Assembly (NCBI RefSeq): GCF_031127875.1 | Contig: NZ_JARXIA010000007.1 | Location: 62,001 to 126,000 of the forward strand | From: Pelagicoccus sp. SDUM812005 | Lineage (GTDB): Bacteria; Verrucomicrobiota; Verrucomicrobiia; Opitutales; Opitutaceae | Reading direction: 5' to 3' | DNA length: 64,000 nucleotides | Part shown: piece after piece, positions 47,271 to 54,223 of the stretch | Layout: each line of letters starts with the position of its first letter | Numbering within the stretch: position 1 is the stretch's first letter | Translations under genes and position numbers: made by a program | The notes under the pieces: model-generated | Databases searched by the model: none | Seen by the model: only the letters and a program-made list of their open reading frames with translations | Told to the model about the DNA's origin: nothing

Positions 47271-47296
47271 AGGGCTACGATAGCAATCGTAGCCCT
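47271..47296 (-). terminator. Hairpin terminator for the minus-strand gene at 47364
   Basis: An 11-bp perfect stem (AGGGCTACGAT / ATCGTAGCCCT) with a four-base loop; on the minus strand it runs into TTCTCTATTTGC. It lies about 70 bp after the stop codon at 47364. Confidence 0.7.
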
Positions 47297-47303
47297 GCAG
47301 GGT

Positions 47304-47344
47304 ATTGTTTATAAGCTGTGGAAAAGCGGTAGCTTATAAACAAT
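47304..47344. repeat. 14-bp perfect inverted repeat
   Basis: ATTGTTTATAAGCT (47304-47317) and AGCTTATAAACAAT (47331-47344) are exact reverse complements separated by 13 bases. It lies 20 bp beyond the stop of the minus-strand gene and just before its terminator. AT-rich arms without a T-run make a 3'-end stabiliser or protein-binding site as likely as a terminator. Confidence 0.6.
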
Positions 47345-47363
47345 TCGATTCCCGACCGATTGA

Positions 47364-47975
47364 TTAGCAGTACTGAGTCGTATCGACCCTGTTGGCTGCT
47401 GCGAGTTCGGGCGAGGCTTGAGAGCTGTTTTGCTCGGATGCGCGGCTCTCGTTTTCGAGTTCGAACTGATGGGCGGTAAGCACGCTTTCGAACGCGATCC
47501 GTTCGCGTATGATGAGAAAAGGGATGGGACTGGCTAGCCATTCGCTTTCGGCTTCTCGAGCGGCGCGTGCCTTGATTCTAGGCAGGGCCCGCTGCCTCAG
47601 CATGAGGCTCGTCGATTCGAGCTCCTGGATGGTTGCTCGTAGGCTGGTGGGAGTGTCGAGAATGTTCGAAAGTGGGGAAGTCGATCCGCTGAAGCAGCAG
47701 AGGAAGTGCAGCTTCAACTTTTCGGTTCCTTTATAAAGGTCGTTACACTTGGCGAAGCTGCGGAAGGTTTTGAGGTTTCGGTTGCAGGCCGCTATATAAA
47801 GCTTCAGGGAGGCCTTTCGCGAATCCCGGTAGGGAGTGGACGTTTTCAGTAGTTGCCTGGCGAGCTGTCTGGCGTGGAGGCAGAGGAGGATTGCTTGGTG
47901 CAGGTCTTTCTTCAGCGCGGCTTGATTCCGTGGCAGAAAGGAGGTTGTTTCGGGTGTGGGCGCGTATGGTCTCAT
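47364..47975 (-). CDS. Hypothetical alpha-helical protein
   Basis: 203 residues; not recognised. No signal peptide or membrane segment is evident. It is rich in Leu, Arg and Ala, likely mostly helical (ALKKDLHQAILLCLHARQLA), with several cysteines (LHFLCCF). It has its own hairpin terminator downstream and lies 49 bp after the MscS-type channel gene on the same strand, so co-transcription is possible. Coding status rests on ORF length, position and terminator. Confidence 0.6.
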   Translation of the reverse strand: MRPYAPTPETTSFLPRNQAALKKDLHQAILLCLHARQLARQLLKTSTPYRDSRKASLKLYIAACNRNLKTFRSFAKCNDLYKGTEKLKLHFLCCFSGSTSPLSNILDTPTSLRATIQELESTSLMLRQRALPRIKARAAREAESEWLASPIPFLIIRERIAFESVLTAHQFELENESRASEQNSSQASPELAAANRVDTTQYC

Positions 47976-48024
47976 TGGTGTTTCTGTTTGTGTTGTTCTA
48001 GAGGAGGGTGGAGCTAGCGGTCAG

Positions 48025-48663
48025 CTAGCGGGTGTGTGGGCGGTCGATGCCTTCTAGGTTTTGCTGGCTGTGGTCGGGCGTTTGGGCGGAATCGCTGTCC
48101 GGCTTTAGGGCGTCCGACTTCCCGTTGTCGCCGGGGCGTTTGGTGCTTTTTTGGAAAAATTGGTTGTTGGGAATGCGGAAGACGTCCCCGTTGTCGCGTC
48201 GCAAGGTGGTGAACATGAAGTTCACGTCGATGACGCGCCCGCTGATGTCGTCGCCGACAAGGCAAATATAGTCGCCTACCTTGAACGGCTTGAATCCCAG
48301 GAGGAAGAAGGTAGCGGATATGTTGCTCAGCACGCTCCAAACGGCGACGAAGCCAATGGCTACCAGGCCTAGGATGGTCGATATGAAGGTCCAGAAGTTC
48401 CCGATGGGAATGCCGTAGGCGGAAAGGATGAGCACTAGGGCGGCTAGGAAAACGCCGTAGCGAAGAACGAGGCGAACGGGGAGTAATGCCTGTTTGGATA
48501 CGTGTTTCTTTTCCGCTCGGCCGATGGCTTTGGAGAGCAGGCTCCATATCAGGAGCGCGACGACCAGGATGATGACTGCGGTAATAGTGCCCGAGGTGAG
48601 CGCATGCCAATTGATATGGATATCGGGCAAGGACCAGGTGCTGTTTACGTTTTCTTCTTCCAT
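48025..48663 (-). CDS. Small MscS-family mechanosensitive channel
   Basis: 212 residues with three hydrophobic segments near residues 24-46, 68-86 and 90-112. The pore-lining and beta domain are clear (ILGLVAIGFVAVWSVLSNISA, FKPFKVGDYICL, PNNQFFQKST). The usual C-terminal alpha/beta vestibule is missing and replaced by a short acidic tail (DSDSAQTPDHSQQNLEG), giving a minimal channel shorter than the 286-residue E. coli MscS. Likely a tension-gated osmotic safety valve or ion-conducting variant. It fits the stress-related neighbours. Confidence 0.88.
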   Translation of the reverse strand: MEEENVNSTWSLPDIHINWHALTSGTITAVIILVVALLIWSLLSKAIGRAEKKHVSKQALLPVRLVLRYGVFLAALVLILSAYGIPIGNFWTFISTILGLVAIGFVAVWSVLSNISATFFLLGFKPFKVGDYICLVGDDISGRVIDVNFMFTTLRRDNGDVFRIPNNQFFQKSTKRPGDNGKSDALKPDSDSAQTPDHSQQNLEGIDRPHTR

Positions 48664-48798
48664 CGGGACTTTGCTTTGCAGGTCGCGTGCCTTAGGGGCT
48701 TTCGGGGGGCAGTTTAGACGGATAAAATCGCATTATCTGTTTCCCGAGCTTTGGCTTTGAAACCTAGGGAAGAGGGCTCGCAATGTGCATCCGGTGGC

Positions 48799-48810
48799 GG
48801 TGCATTTTGC
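48799..48810 (+). promoter_or_regulatory. GGTGCATTTTGC motif upstream of the putative small RNA
   Basis: Identical over 12 bp to the minus-strand site at 51236-51247 and one base from the site at 45145. A TGCA half-site lies nine bases further upstream, as at the 51236 site. It points at the structured transcript candidate whose first strong hairpin begins 95 bp downstream. Confidence 0.5.
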
Positions 48811-48819
48811 ATATAAAAT

Positions 48820-49013
48820 AGGCTCTGAGAGGGGCCCGATTTCCCGCATTTATCGATTTCCCCTCTGGGGATTAAAGTTGGCGCGGTATTAGCAAATAGA
48901 GGGAGTAGGTGTTGAGGAGCACCTACATACTACGATGCGACTGCGAAGTCAGTCGCAACGAAGGAAGGGACAAAAGGACGGCCCCGCTGGCATGCGGGGC
49001 CGTCTTCATTTTA
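48820..49013 (+). ncRNA. Putative structured small RNA with terminator
   Basis: In an apparently gene-free gap, successive hairpins lie in a row: AGAGGGG/CCCCTCT (48828-48866, long loop); GTAGGTG/CACCTAC (48905-48926, 8-base loop); TGCGACTG/CAGTCGCA (48936-48957, 6-base loop); then an 11-bp terminator stem GACGGCCCCGC/GCGGGGCCGTC (48977-49004) followed by TTCATTTTA. A purine-rich single-stranded linker (ACGAAGGAAGGGACAAAAGG, 48958-48977) separates the third hairpin from the terminator and could pair with mRNAs. Small ORFs on both strands here have no family features. The 5' end is a guess. Confidence 0.5.
48977..49013 (+). terminator. Rho-independent terminator of the putative small RNA
   Basis: An 11-bp GC-rich stem (48977-48987 with 48994-49004), loop TGGCAT, followed by a modest T-rich tail. 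No recognisable protein gene precedes it, which is why a non-coding transcript is proposed. Confidence 0.7.
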
Positions 49014-49138
49014 TAGAACCGGTAGCGGTGCAAAACAGTATCGGTCGTGCTGCTCCGGTGGCAAAAAGCCGTAGCAGGGAACTGGAGTTTAGAGAACGTA
49101 TAGGCGTGCTGTGGGCGCCGCGGTCCGAGGACAGAATT

Positions 49139-49169
49139 AGGTCCTGCTCCGACTAGCGGAGCAGGACCT
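49139..49169. repeat. 13-bp perfect inverted repeat
   Basis: AGGTCCTGCTCCG (49139-49151) and CGGAGCAGGACCT (49157-49169) flank the five-base loop ACTAG. There is no T-run on either side, so it is not a canonical terminator. It lies between the putative small RNA and the second copy of the 105-bp repeat. Confidence 0.65.
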
Positions 49170-49215
49170 GGTTGAGAGAGGGGTCGCGCCCTTTCGAGCG
49201 ATTTGCTCGGGGCCA

Positions 49216-49320
49216 AGAGCGTTTTGCGTTTAGTTAGTCTTACTGTGTGATGAGGGAAACGCGGCGTGCCCGGCGGTCCCGCCCTACCTTATGCGAATGA
49301 TCAAACGAAAAATGCTCTAG
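49216..49320. repeat. MITE-like repeat element, copy 2
   Basis: 101 of 105 bases match 18116-18220. Its right end (CTAG at 49317-49320) supplies the TAG stop codon of the ion-channel gene on the minus strand, so the element abuts the very end of that coding sequence. The outermost CT of the left terminal repeat is absent here. Confidence 0.75.
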
Positions 49321-50363
49321 TTTTCCTGTAGGCCGTAGCGTTCCCGAATGTTGGGAAGCTGGCCTGATTCGATAAATCTCAGGAGGGACTGGTTGATTTG
49401 CTCCTTCTGTTCCGGGGGGACGTTCAGGGCGATGGCGTAGTCCTGGGAGCGGAGATTGATGGGAAGGATGCGGATCGACTCGTCCTCGGGAAGGTAGTAT
49501 TTAAGAAGGTCCTTGTCGTAGACGAGCGAGTTGATGGCCTTGCCTTGGAGCGCTTGGATCGCGTCGCCGATATTTGGATACGTTACCGGTTTCGCTCCTA
49601 TTTCCCTCAAGTAGGCTTCGCTAGCGGTGCCGCCTAGGGTGCCGACCCGTCGACCCTCGAGGTCGTCGGCGGTTTCGATGGAGGAGCCCATGGAGTTGAC
49701 CGTGAGCGAGGTGGCGATGGAGGCGGTGAAGCCGGAGATAACGATGATACTCGTAAACATCCAGATCAAGGCCACGATGCGGCCACCGAAGGTGACGGGT
49801 GCTTTGTCGCCGTAGCCGACGGTGGTCATGGTGACGGCGGACCACCAAAAGCCGTCACCGATGCCTTTCATGCGGCTGCCTCCGAATTGTTCGGGATTGG
49901 CCCGACGTTCGAAGAGCCAGATCGCGAAGCCCGCTGCCAGGAGCACTAGCAAAAGGGCGAAGAGGGCGGAGAAGAATTGCCAGGAGAAGAAGGCTTTTAT
50001 CACCGCCCACCAGTTGAGGCCTTCGGACTCCGCTCTGGTTGCGATGCCGAGCCCTGATTTGTAGTAGCTATGGGAGAAATCCAGCGTTTTCTCCCGTTCG
50101 CTGGTGAGGGTGATGGCGGATACGGCAGCCTGGTAATTCCCGGCGGAAACGCCTTCAAGCATCTGGTTGAGGTCGGCTTCCTCGTAGGCGAAGTCGATGC
50201 CCGCGTCGGCCGCGACCCACTCCCAGATATCGATGGACACGCCCTCCCAATTCCCTTCGTCGTTCTTCATGGAGAAGGGGGGCGATTCCTTGGTAGCGAC
50301 TCGGAAGTCTTGGGCGTGGCCGAATGGGGAGGCGAGGAGGGCGAGAAGGAGTACGAATCTCAT
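49317..50363 (-). CDS. Prokaryotic ionotropic glutamate-receptor-like potassium channel
   Basis: 348 residues from the ATG at 50363; the frame extends to 50480 but overlaps the upstream PRC gene and would bury the leader (MRFVLLLALLASPFGHAQ). The periplasmic substrate-binding domain is split (residues 18-115 and 228-345). Inserted between are two membrane helices (FFSALFALLLVLLAAGFAIWL and ALIWMFTSIIVISGFTASIA) flanking a pore loop with TVGYGD (181-186), the potassium selectivity filter. This is the GluR0-type layout. It probably opens on binding an amino acid. It starts 17 bp after the PRC-barrel gene. Confidence 0.88.
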   Translation of the reverse strand: MRFVLLLALLASPFGHAQDFRVATKESPPFSMKNDEGNWEGVSIDIWEWVAADAGIDFAYEEADLNQMLEGVSAGNYQAAVSAITLTSEREKTLDFSHSYYKSGLGIATRAESEGLNWWAVIKAFFSWQFFSALFALLLVLLAAGFAIWLFERRANPEQFGGSRMKGIGDGFWWSAVTMTTVGYGDKAPVTFGGRIVALIWMFTSIIVISGFTASIATSLTVNSMGSSIETADDLEGRRVGTLGGTASEAYLREIGAKPVTYPNIGDAIQALQGKAINSLVYDKDLLKYYLPEDESIRILPINLRSQDYAIALNVPPEQKEQINQSLLRFIESGQLPNIRERYGLQEN

Positions 50364-50380
50364 GGGACAGCCGGTTGAGT

Positions 50381-51118
50381 TTAGCTCTTTTGGAGTTTTA
50401 GCTCTTCGTCCACGGAGATGGGATGCGTGTCGCTCGGTTCGGAGGGAGAGCCTTTGATTTGTTCCTTGGTGTAGGTGCAACCGATCTCCGAGTTGTCGTA
50501 GTCGACGTACTTTACGGTGTTGATAGGGATCACCTTATGGGAGCCGATGAACCATGGGCGGGTGTTCACGACGGCAAACTTAACGGTCCAATTGGCAGCA
50601 TCTACGAGGAGATCGTGCAAGGGACCGCTGCTGTCGGAATCTGCGGGCCGTATCGAATATCCGCATACCTCGCGGAGAGAGCGGAGATTGGGATCGCCTT
50701 CCTCTACGCTAGGGGGAGGCATCTCGGCTGGGGGAGTGTTGGTGGGAATCGGCGGTACGCCGGCGTAGAGCGGCGAGGCGGAATCGCCGAGCCAGTAGGG
50801 TTGCCAGCCGTAGTACACGTGCAGCCGTTCTTCGGCTTGGCGCGACACGGGTTTGTCGGCATCCATGGGAGGGCTCTTCTCGATCTGTTCCCGAGTCATG
50901 GTTACGGGAATACCGTCCCTTAGGTCTCCCATGTTCACGGAATCGATCGATTGGGGAGATAGCAGCACTCGTCGCCCGGGAAGCCAGTTTCCGGTGTCTA
51001 TAACGAGGTAGCGGATATGGAAACTTTCATCGTCGAAGTAGAGATCCTTGCAGGTTCCGAAATCTTCGTTGGTGGCTTGGATCTTTTTCCCTAGGAGACT
51101 TTTTGTGCTGTATATCAT
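50381..51118 (-). CDS. Cytoplasmic PRC-barrel protein with two barrel domains
   Basis: 245 residues, no leader. Residues 1-80 (SLLGKKIQATNEDFGTCKDLYFD, YLVIDTGNWLPGRRVLL) and 148-215 (VCGYSIRPADSDSSGPLHDLLVD, FAVVNTRPWFIGSHKVIP) are two PRC-barrel repeats joined by a Pro-rich linker. Soluble PRC-barrel proteins of this type are common in stress and desiccation regulons of environmental bacteria. It precedes the glutamate-receptor-like channel by 17 bp, an unusual pairing. A GGTGCATTTTGC motif lies about 117 bp upstream of its start. Confidence 0.88.
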   Translation of the reverse strand: MIYSTKSLLGKKIQATNEDFGTCKDLYFDDESFHIRYLVIDTGNWLPGRRVLLSPQSIDSVNMGDLRDGIPVTMTREQIEKSPPMDADKPVSRQAEERLHVYYGWQPYWLGDSASPLYAGVPPIPTNTPPAEMPPPSVEEGDPNLRSLREVCGYSIRPADSDSSGPLHDLLVDAANWTVKFAVVNTRPWFIGSHKVIPINTVKYVDYDNSEIGCTYTKEQIKGSPSEPSDTHPISVDEELKLQKS

Positions 51119-51440
51119 TGTATTTTATTAGCTGAGGTTGTGACAAGTGGGGTGGGGTATCCGGCCTTTCGGATCGCAAGTTACGCGCCACGGGGCGGTT
51201 AGGGGAGATCGGGGCGCCGCGATTGCGGAAAGGGGGCAAAATGCACCGGAGCGGCATGCATTGTAGTGCAAGGACGAAGGGAGCGTTTGCTCGAGCTGGA
51301 GGCGCGAAAGGGCATTGTCAGCGGGCGAGGATACTCTTTCAGCGAGGCGAATGAGGAGGTCCGTAAGGCTTTCCACTATTTGGCGCAAACTCTGCAAATG
51401 ATCGCGGTACCGAACTTCGGAAAGAGGTTCACAACTCTAA
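51119..51440. other. Divergent intergenic region with TGCA-type motifs
   Basis: 322 bp between the PRC-barrel gene and the SbnA-like gene. No convincing gene; ORFs at 51128-51397 (minus) and 51266-51583 (plus) lack family features, and the latter overlaps the SbnA-like gene. It contains the motif at 51236-51270. The part from 51360 to the SbnA start presumably holds the cassette promoter; nothing specific was recognised. Confidence 0.45.
51236..51270 (-). promoter_or_regulatory. TGCA-type motif pair upstream of the PRC-barrel gene
   Basis: On the minus strand TGCACTACAATGCA (51270-51257) is followed nine bases later by GGTGCATTTTGC (51247-51236), the same order as at 45124-45156. The site ends 117 bp before the PRC-barrel start at 51118. 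Confidence 0.5.
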
Positions 51441-52529
51441 ATGATACAGGAATCTTCACTCTCTGGCCTTGCGGGGCGAATGGCATTCGAGCGTCCGGCG
51501 CCCGGCTGGCAGCGTCGCACTTGCAACGGGGTACTCGAAGCGGTAGGCGGCACGCCCTTGGTGCGGCTGGAACGTTACCTTGATCTCTACGACGTGGAGC
51601 TTTTCGCCAAGTTGGAGTACCTCAACCCGGGAGGCAGCGCCAAGGACCGCCCAGCCCGCAAGATGATCGAGGACGCTTTGGAAGCGGGTGAAATCAGAAG
51701 AGGGCAGACGGTTGTCGAATCGACCTCGGGGAACATGGGAATCGGTTTGGCCCAGGCCTGCGCCTACCATGGCCTGAAGCTGGTATGCGTGGTCGATCCC
51801 AACGCGCAGCTGCAGAACGTGGCGATCATGCAGGCCTTGGGAGCGACGATCGAATGGGTGCGAGAGCCGGTGAATGGAGACTTTTTGACGGCTCGCTTGC
51901 AGCGGGTCCGGGAAATTCAAGAAAGAGATCCAAACGTGTATTGGACGAATCAATACGAAAACCAAAGAAACCCTGAGGCTCACTTCGAGAGCACGATCCA
52001 GGAGATCGACGATGTCTTCGGCGATTCGGTGGATGTGCTCTTCGTTGCGACCAGCAGCACCGGGACTGCTAGCGGTTGCCAGAACTTTCTAAAGGAGCGA
52101 GGACGCCAGACCAAGGTGGTCGCAGTGGACGCGGAAGGAAGCGTGCTGTTTGGAGGGGAGAAGGGGCCTCGTCTGATACCTGGCCTAGGGGCTGGGACGG
52201 TTCCCGGGCTGGCGAAAGGGAAGCATTTCGACTCGCTTTGCCGGGTCTCGGACGTGCGCTGCGTTGTGGGCTGTCGACGGGCGGCGATGCGCGAGGCGAT
52301 GCTGGTAGGAGGTTCTGCAGGCGGAGTACTGGAAGCGGTGCGCTCACTGCAAACCGAGTTGGTCGGAAAACGCTGCGTGGCTATCCTGCACGATTCCGGT
52401 GTTCGCTATTTGGATACCGTCTACTCGAATAATTGGGTAAAGGAAAAGCTAGGGGTGGAGGTGGAAGAGCTCCGTTCTCTTATCGATGCGAACTGTGTCG
52501 AGTGTCTGGAACGCGATACCTTTCGGTGA
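51441..52529 (+). CDS. SbnA-like PLP synthase (cysteine synthase superfamily)
   Basis: 362 residues; a second ATG at 51480 is possible. NGVLEAVGGTPLVRL, LNPGGSAKDRPA with the PLP lysine (Lys68), ESTSGNMGIGLA and the phosphate loop GTASGCQNFL define a fold type II beta-replacement enzyme. The long C-terminus and sequence flavour resemble SbnA, which joins O-phosphoserine and glutamate on the way to 2,3-diaminopropionate, rather than housekeeping CysK. Its stop overlaps the next start (TGATG), and that gene overlaps the third, so the three act as one cassette. An SbnB-type dehydrogenase is absent. Confidence 0.82.
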   Translation: MIQESSLSGLAGRMAFERPAPGWQRRTCNGVLEAVGGTPLVRLERYLDLYDVELFAKLEYLNPGGSAKDRPARKMIEDALEAGEIRRGQTVVESTSGNMGIGLAQACAYHGLKLVCVVDPNAQLQNVAIMQALGATIEWVREPVNGDFLTARLQRVREIQERDPNVYWTNQYENQRNPEAHFESTIQEIDDVFGDSVDVLFVATSSTGTASGCQNFLKERGRQTKVVAVDAEGSVLFGGEKGPRLIPGLGAGTVPGLAKGKHFDSLCRVSDVRCVVGCRRAAMREAMLVGGSAGGVLEAVRSLQTELVGKRCVAILHDSGVRYLDTVYSNNWVKEKLGVEVEELRSLIDANCVECLERDTFR

Positions 52530-54223
52530 TGAGTGAAGCGAAAGCTCTGTCGAAATTGCCAAGTGGAAGCGTGTATCGACACAGCTTGGGAATCGTAGGA
52601 TGCGGACCGCGGGGACTCCATTGCTTGGAGCGCTTGGCGAACGAGCTTGCAGCCATCGGCTCGGGAGAAGGTTACGATATCGTACTTTTCGAGCCGTCCC
52701 CTTGGGCCGGAGCTGGTTGCGTTTACGATTTGCGGCAGCCAGAGTATTTGCGAGTCAACTACGCGATCAAGAACATCGATGTCTGGAGCTTGCGGGAGCA
52801 GCCGCGGCCGCCTTCATTGGTCCAGTGGCTCTTGAAGGTGAAGAAGGAATCGGTCGATGCGGAGGAGTACCTACCGCGCTCGGTCGTGGGAGACTACCTG
52901 CAGGAGTGCCTGCAGATCGTGCAGAGCGAATTGATCGCGCTCGGCTGCTCGATACAGCTGTGTTCGGAGCAGGTCGATAGCATCGAAGTCGATGCGGAGA
53001 GATTGGCTGTGCATGCGGGGGAACGTTGGTATCGCTTCGATGATCTCGTATTGACCACTGGGCATGAGGGATGGCGCGGGGCTACCCGGGACGGGGAGAG
53101 GAGAGCTGCATCTCCAGCTGTGGTTTCCCATGTCTTTCCGGTGGAGCGAATGCTTTCCACCTCGAATATTCCCTGCGGAAGCAAGGTCGCAGTGCGGGGA
53201 TTTTCGTTGTGCTTCATCGATGCGGCGCTGGCCTTGACCCAAGGAAGGGGCGGGGAATTCATTCGTACTCCGACGGGGCTGCGGTATCGAAGAAGCAACT
53301 TCGAGCCGGATGCGATTTATCCGTATTGCCGGAGCGGACGTCCAATGCGTTGCAAGCCGCAGCCGCAGAAGATGTGCCTGCCTGCTAGCATTCGAACGGT
53401 ATGGGAGGAAGGACGGACCTGGCTGGAAGGGCAGAAGGAGCAGGGAGGAGCGTCTTTCGAATCGCTGATTTTGCCGATCGTTTTCGACTGCGCCCAGCGT
53501 TCCCTGCGACTGTGCGGGGTGGAGGGCAGCGTGGAGGCCTGGTACGGGAGCTGGCTGGAAGCGTCGGCGGACCCGTGGGACGTTTTCGACGAGATGCGGA
53601 AATCCTGCGCGATCGCTTCGGGCAAGGCTCCGGTCGATGCCGGATGGGCTCTGGGCGAGAGCTGGCGTCAGCTCTATCCCGCGGTGGCTAGCTTGGCCCA
53701 ACGCGGTGGCTTGGAGACTGGCCAGTGGAAGCGTTTCTGGCGATTCCATCAGGAGATGGAACGTATCGCCTTTGGACCTCCTCTGGAGAACATGGAGAAG
53801 CTCGTTGCCTTGGTGGGCGCGGGGCGGGTCAAACTCGATGCGCTGAAGTCACCGGAATATGAATACGAGGAAGACTCCGCTCAATTCGTTTCCTCGAAGT
53901 ACGAAAAGCGGGTGGACGTGTTGGTGGATGCGGTCTTGCCGGGCTTTCAAGATTTTTCCGAGGGGTCTTTGTTGGGATCGCTGATGGCGGCCAAAAGAGC
54001 TCGCCGCGACCCGGTCAGCGGTGGCGTGCAGGTCGCGGAAGACGGTGCGTTGATCGACGCCAGAGGACAGCCCGATTCGCGTCTCGTCTACTTTGGGCGC
54101 GCTACGGAAGGCTGGCTTCTGGGGAACGACAGTTTGGGTCGCAATCCTCGGGAGGGCATATCGCTATGGGCCGAGAAGATGGCGGCTAAGGTGCTTGAAT
54201 CCACGAAGCGAATGGCTCGATGA
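52529..54223 (+). CDS. FAD/NAD(P)-binding protein of the biosynthetic cassette
   Basis: 564 residues from the ATG at 52529, which overlaps the preceding stop; longer in-frame starts lie inside the synthase gene. The N-terminal Rossmann motif LGIVGCGPRGLHCLERLA and later segments VLFEPSPWAGAGCVYDL and DLVLTTGHEGWRG match the FAD-NAD(P)-binding domain found in uncharacterised oxidoreductases. No leader. In the cassette it may do the oxidative step that SbnB performs in staphyloferrin B pathways, or hydroxylate an amino group. The function is inferred from position only. Confidence 0.72.
   Translation: MSEAKALSKLPSGSVYRHSLGIVGCGPRGLHCLERLANELAAIGSGEGYDIVLFEPSPWAGAGCVYDLRQPEYLRVNYAIKNIDVWSLREQPRPPSLVQWLLKVKKESVDAEEYLPRSVVGDYLQECLQIVQSELIALGCSIQLCSEQVDSIEVDAERLAVHAGERWYRFDDLVLTTGHEGWRGATRDGERRAASPAVVSHVFPVERMLSTSNIPCGSKVAVRGFSLCFIDAALALTQGRGGEFIRTPTGLRYRRSNFEPDAIYPYCRSGRPMRCKPQPQKMCLPASIRTVWEEGRTWLEGQKEQGGASFESLILPIVFDCAQRSLRLCGVEGSVEAWYGSWLEASADPWDVFDEMRKSCAIASGKAPVDAGWALGESWRQLYPAVASLAQRGGLETGQWKRFWRFHQEMERIAFGPPLENMEKLVALVGAGRVKLDALKSPEYEYEEDSAQFVSSKYEKRVDVLVDAVLPGFQDFSEGSLLGSLMAAKRARRDPVSGGVQVAEDGALIDARGQPDSRLVYFGRATEGWLLGNDSLGRNPREGISLWAEKMAAKVLESTKRMAR

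Noticed and set aside
48923-49216. 97-codon minus-strand and 73-codon plus-strand ORFs in the 48664-49316 gap
   Set aside because: No family features, and the stretch is dominated by stable hairpins and a terminator that fit an RNA better.
51266-51583. 105-codon plus-strand ORF upstream of and overlapping the SbnA-like gene
   Set aside because: Out of frame with the synthase, no recognisable domain, and overlaps its N-terminal coding part.
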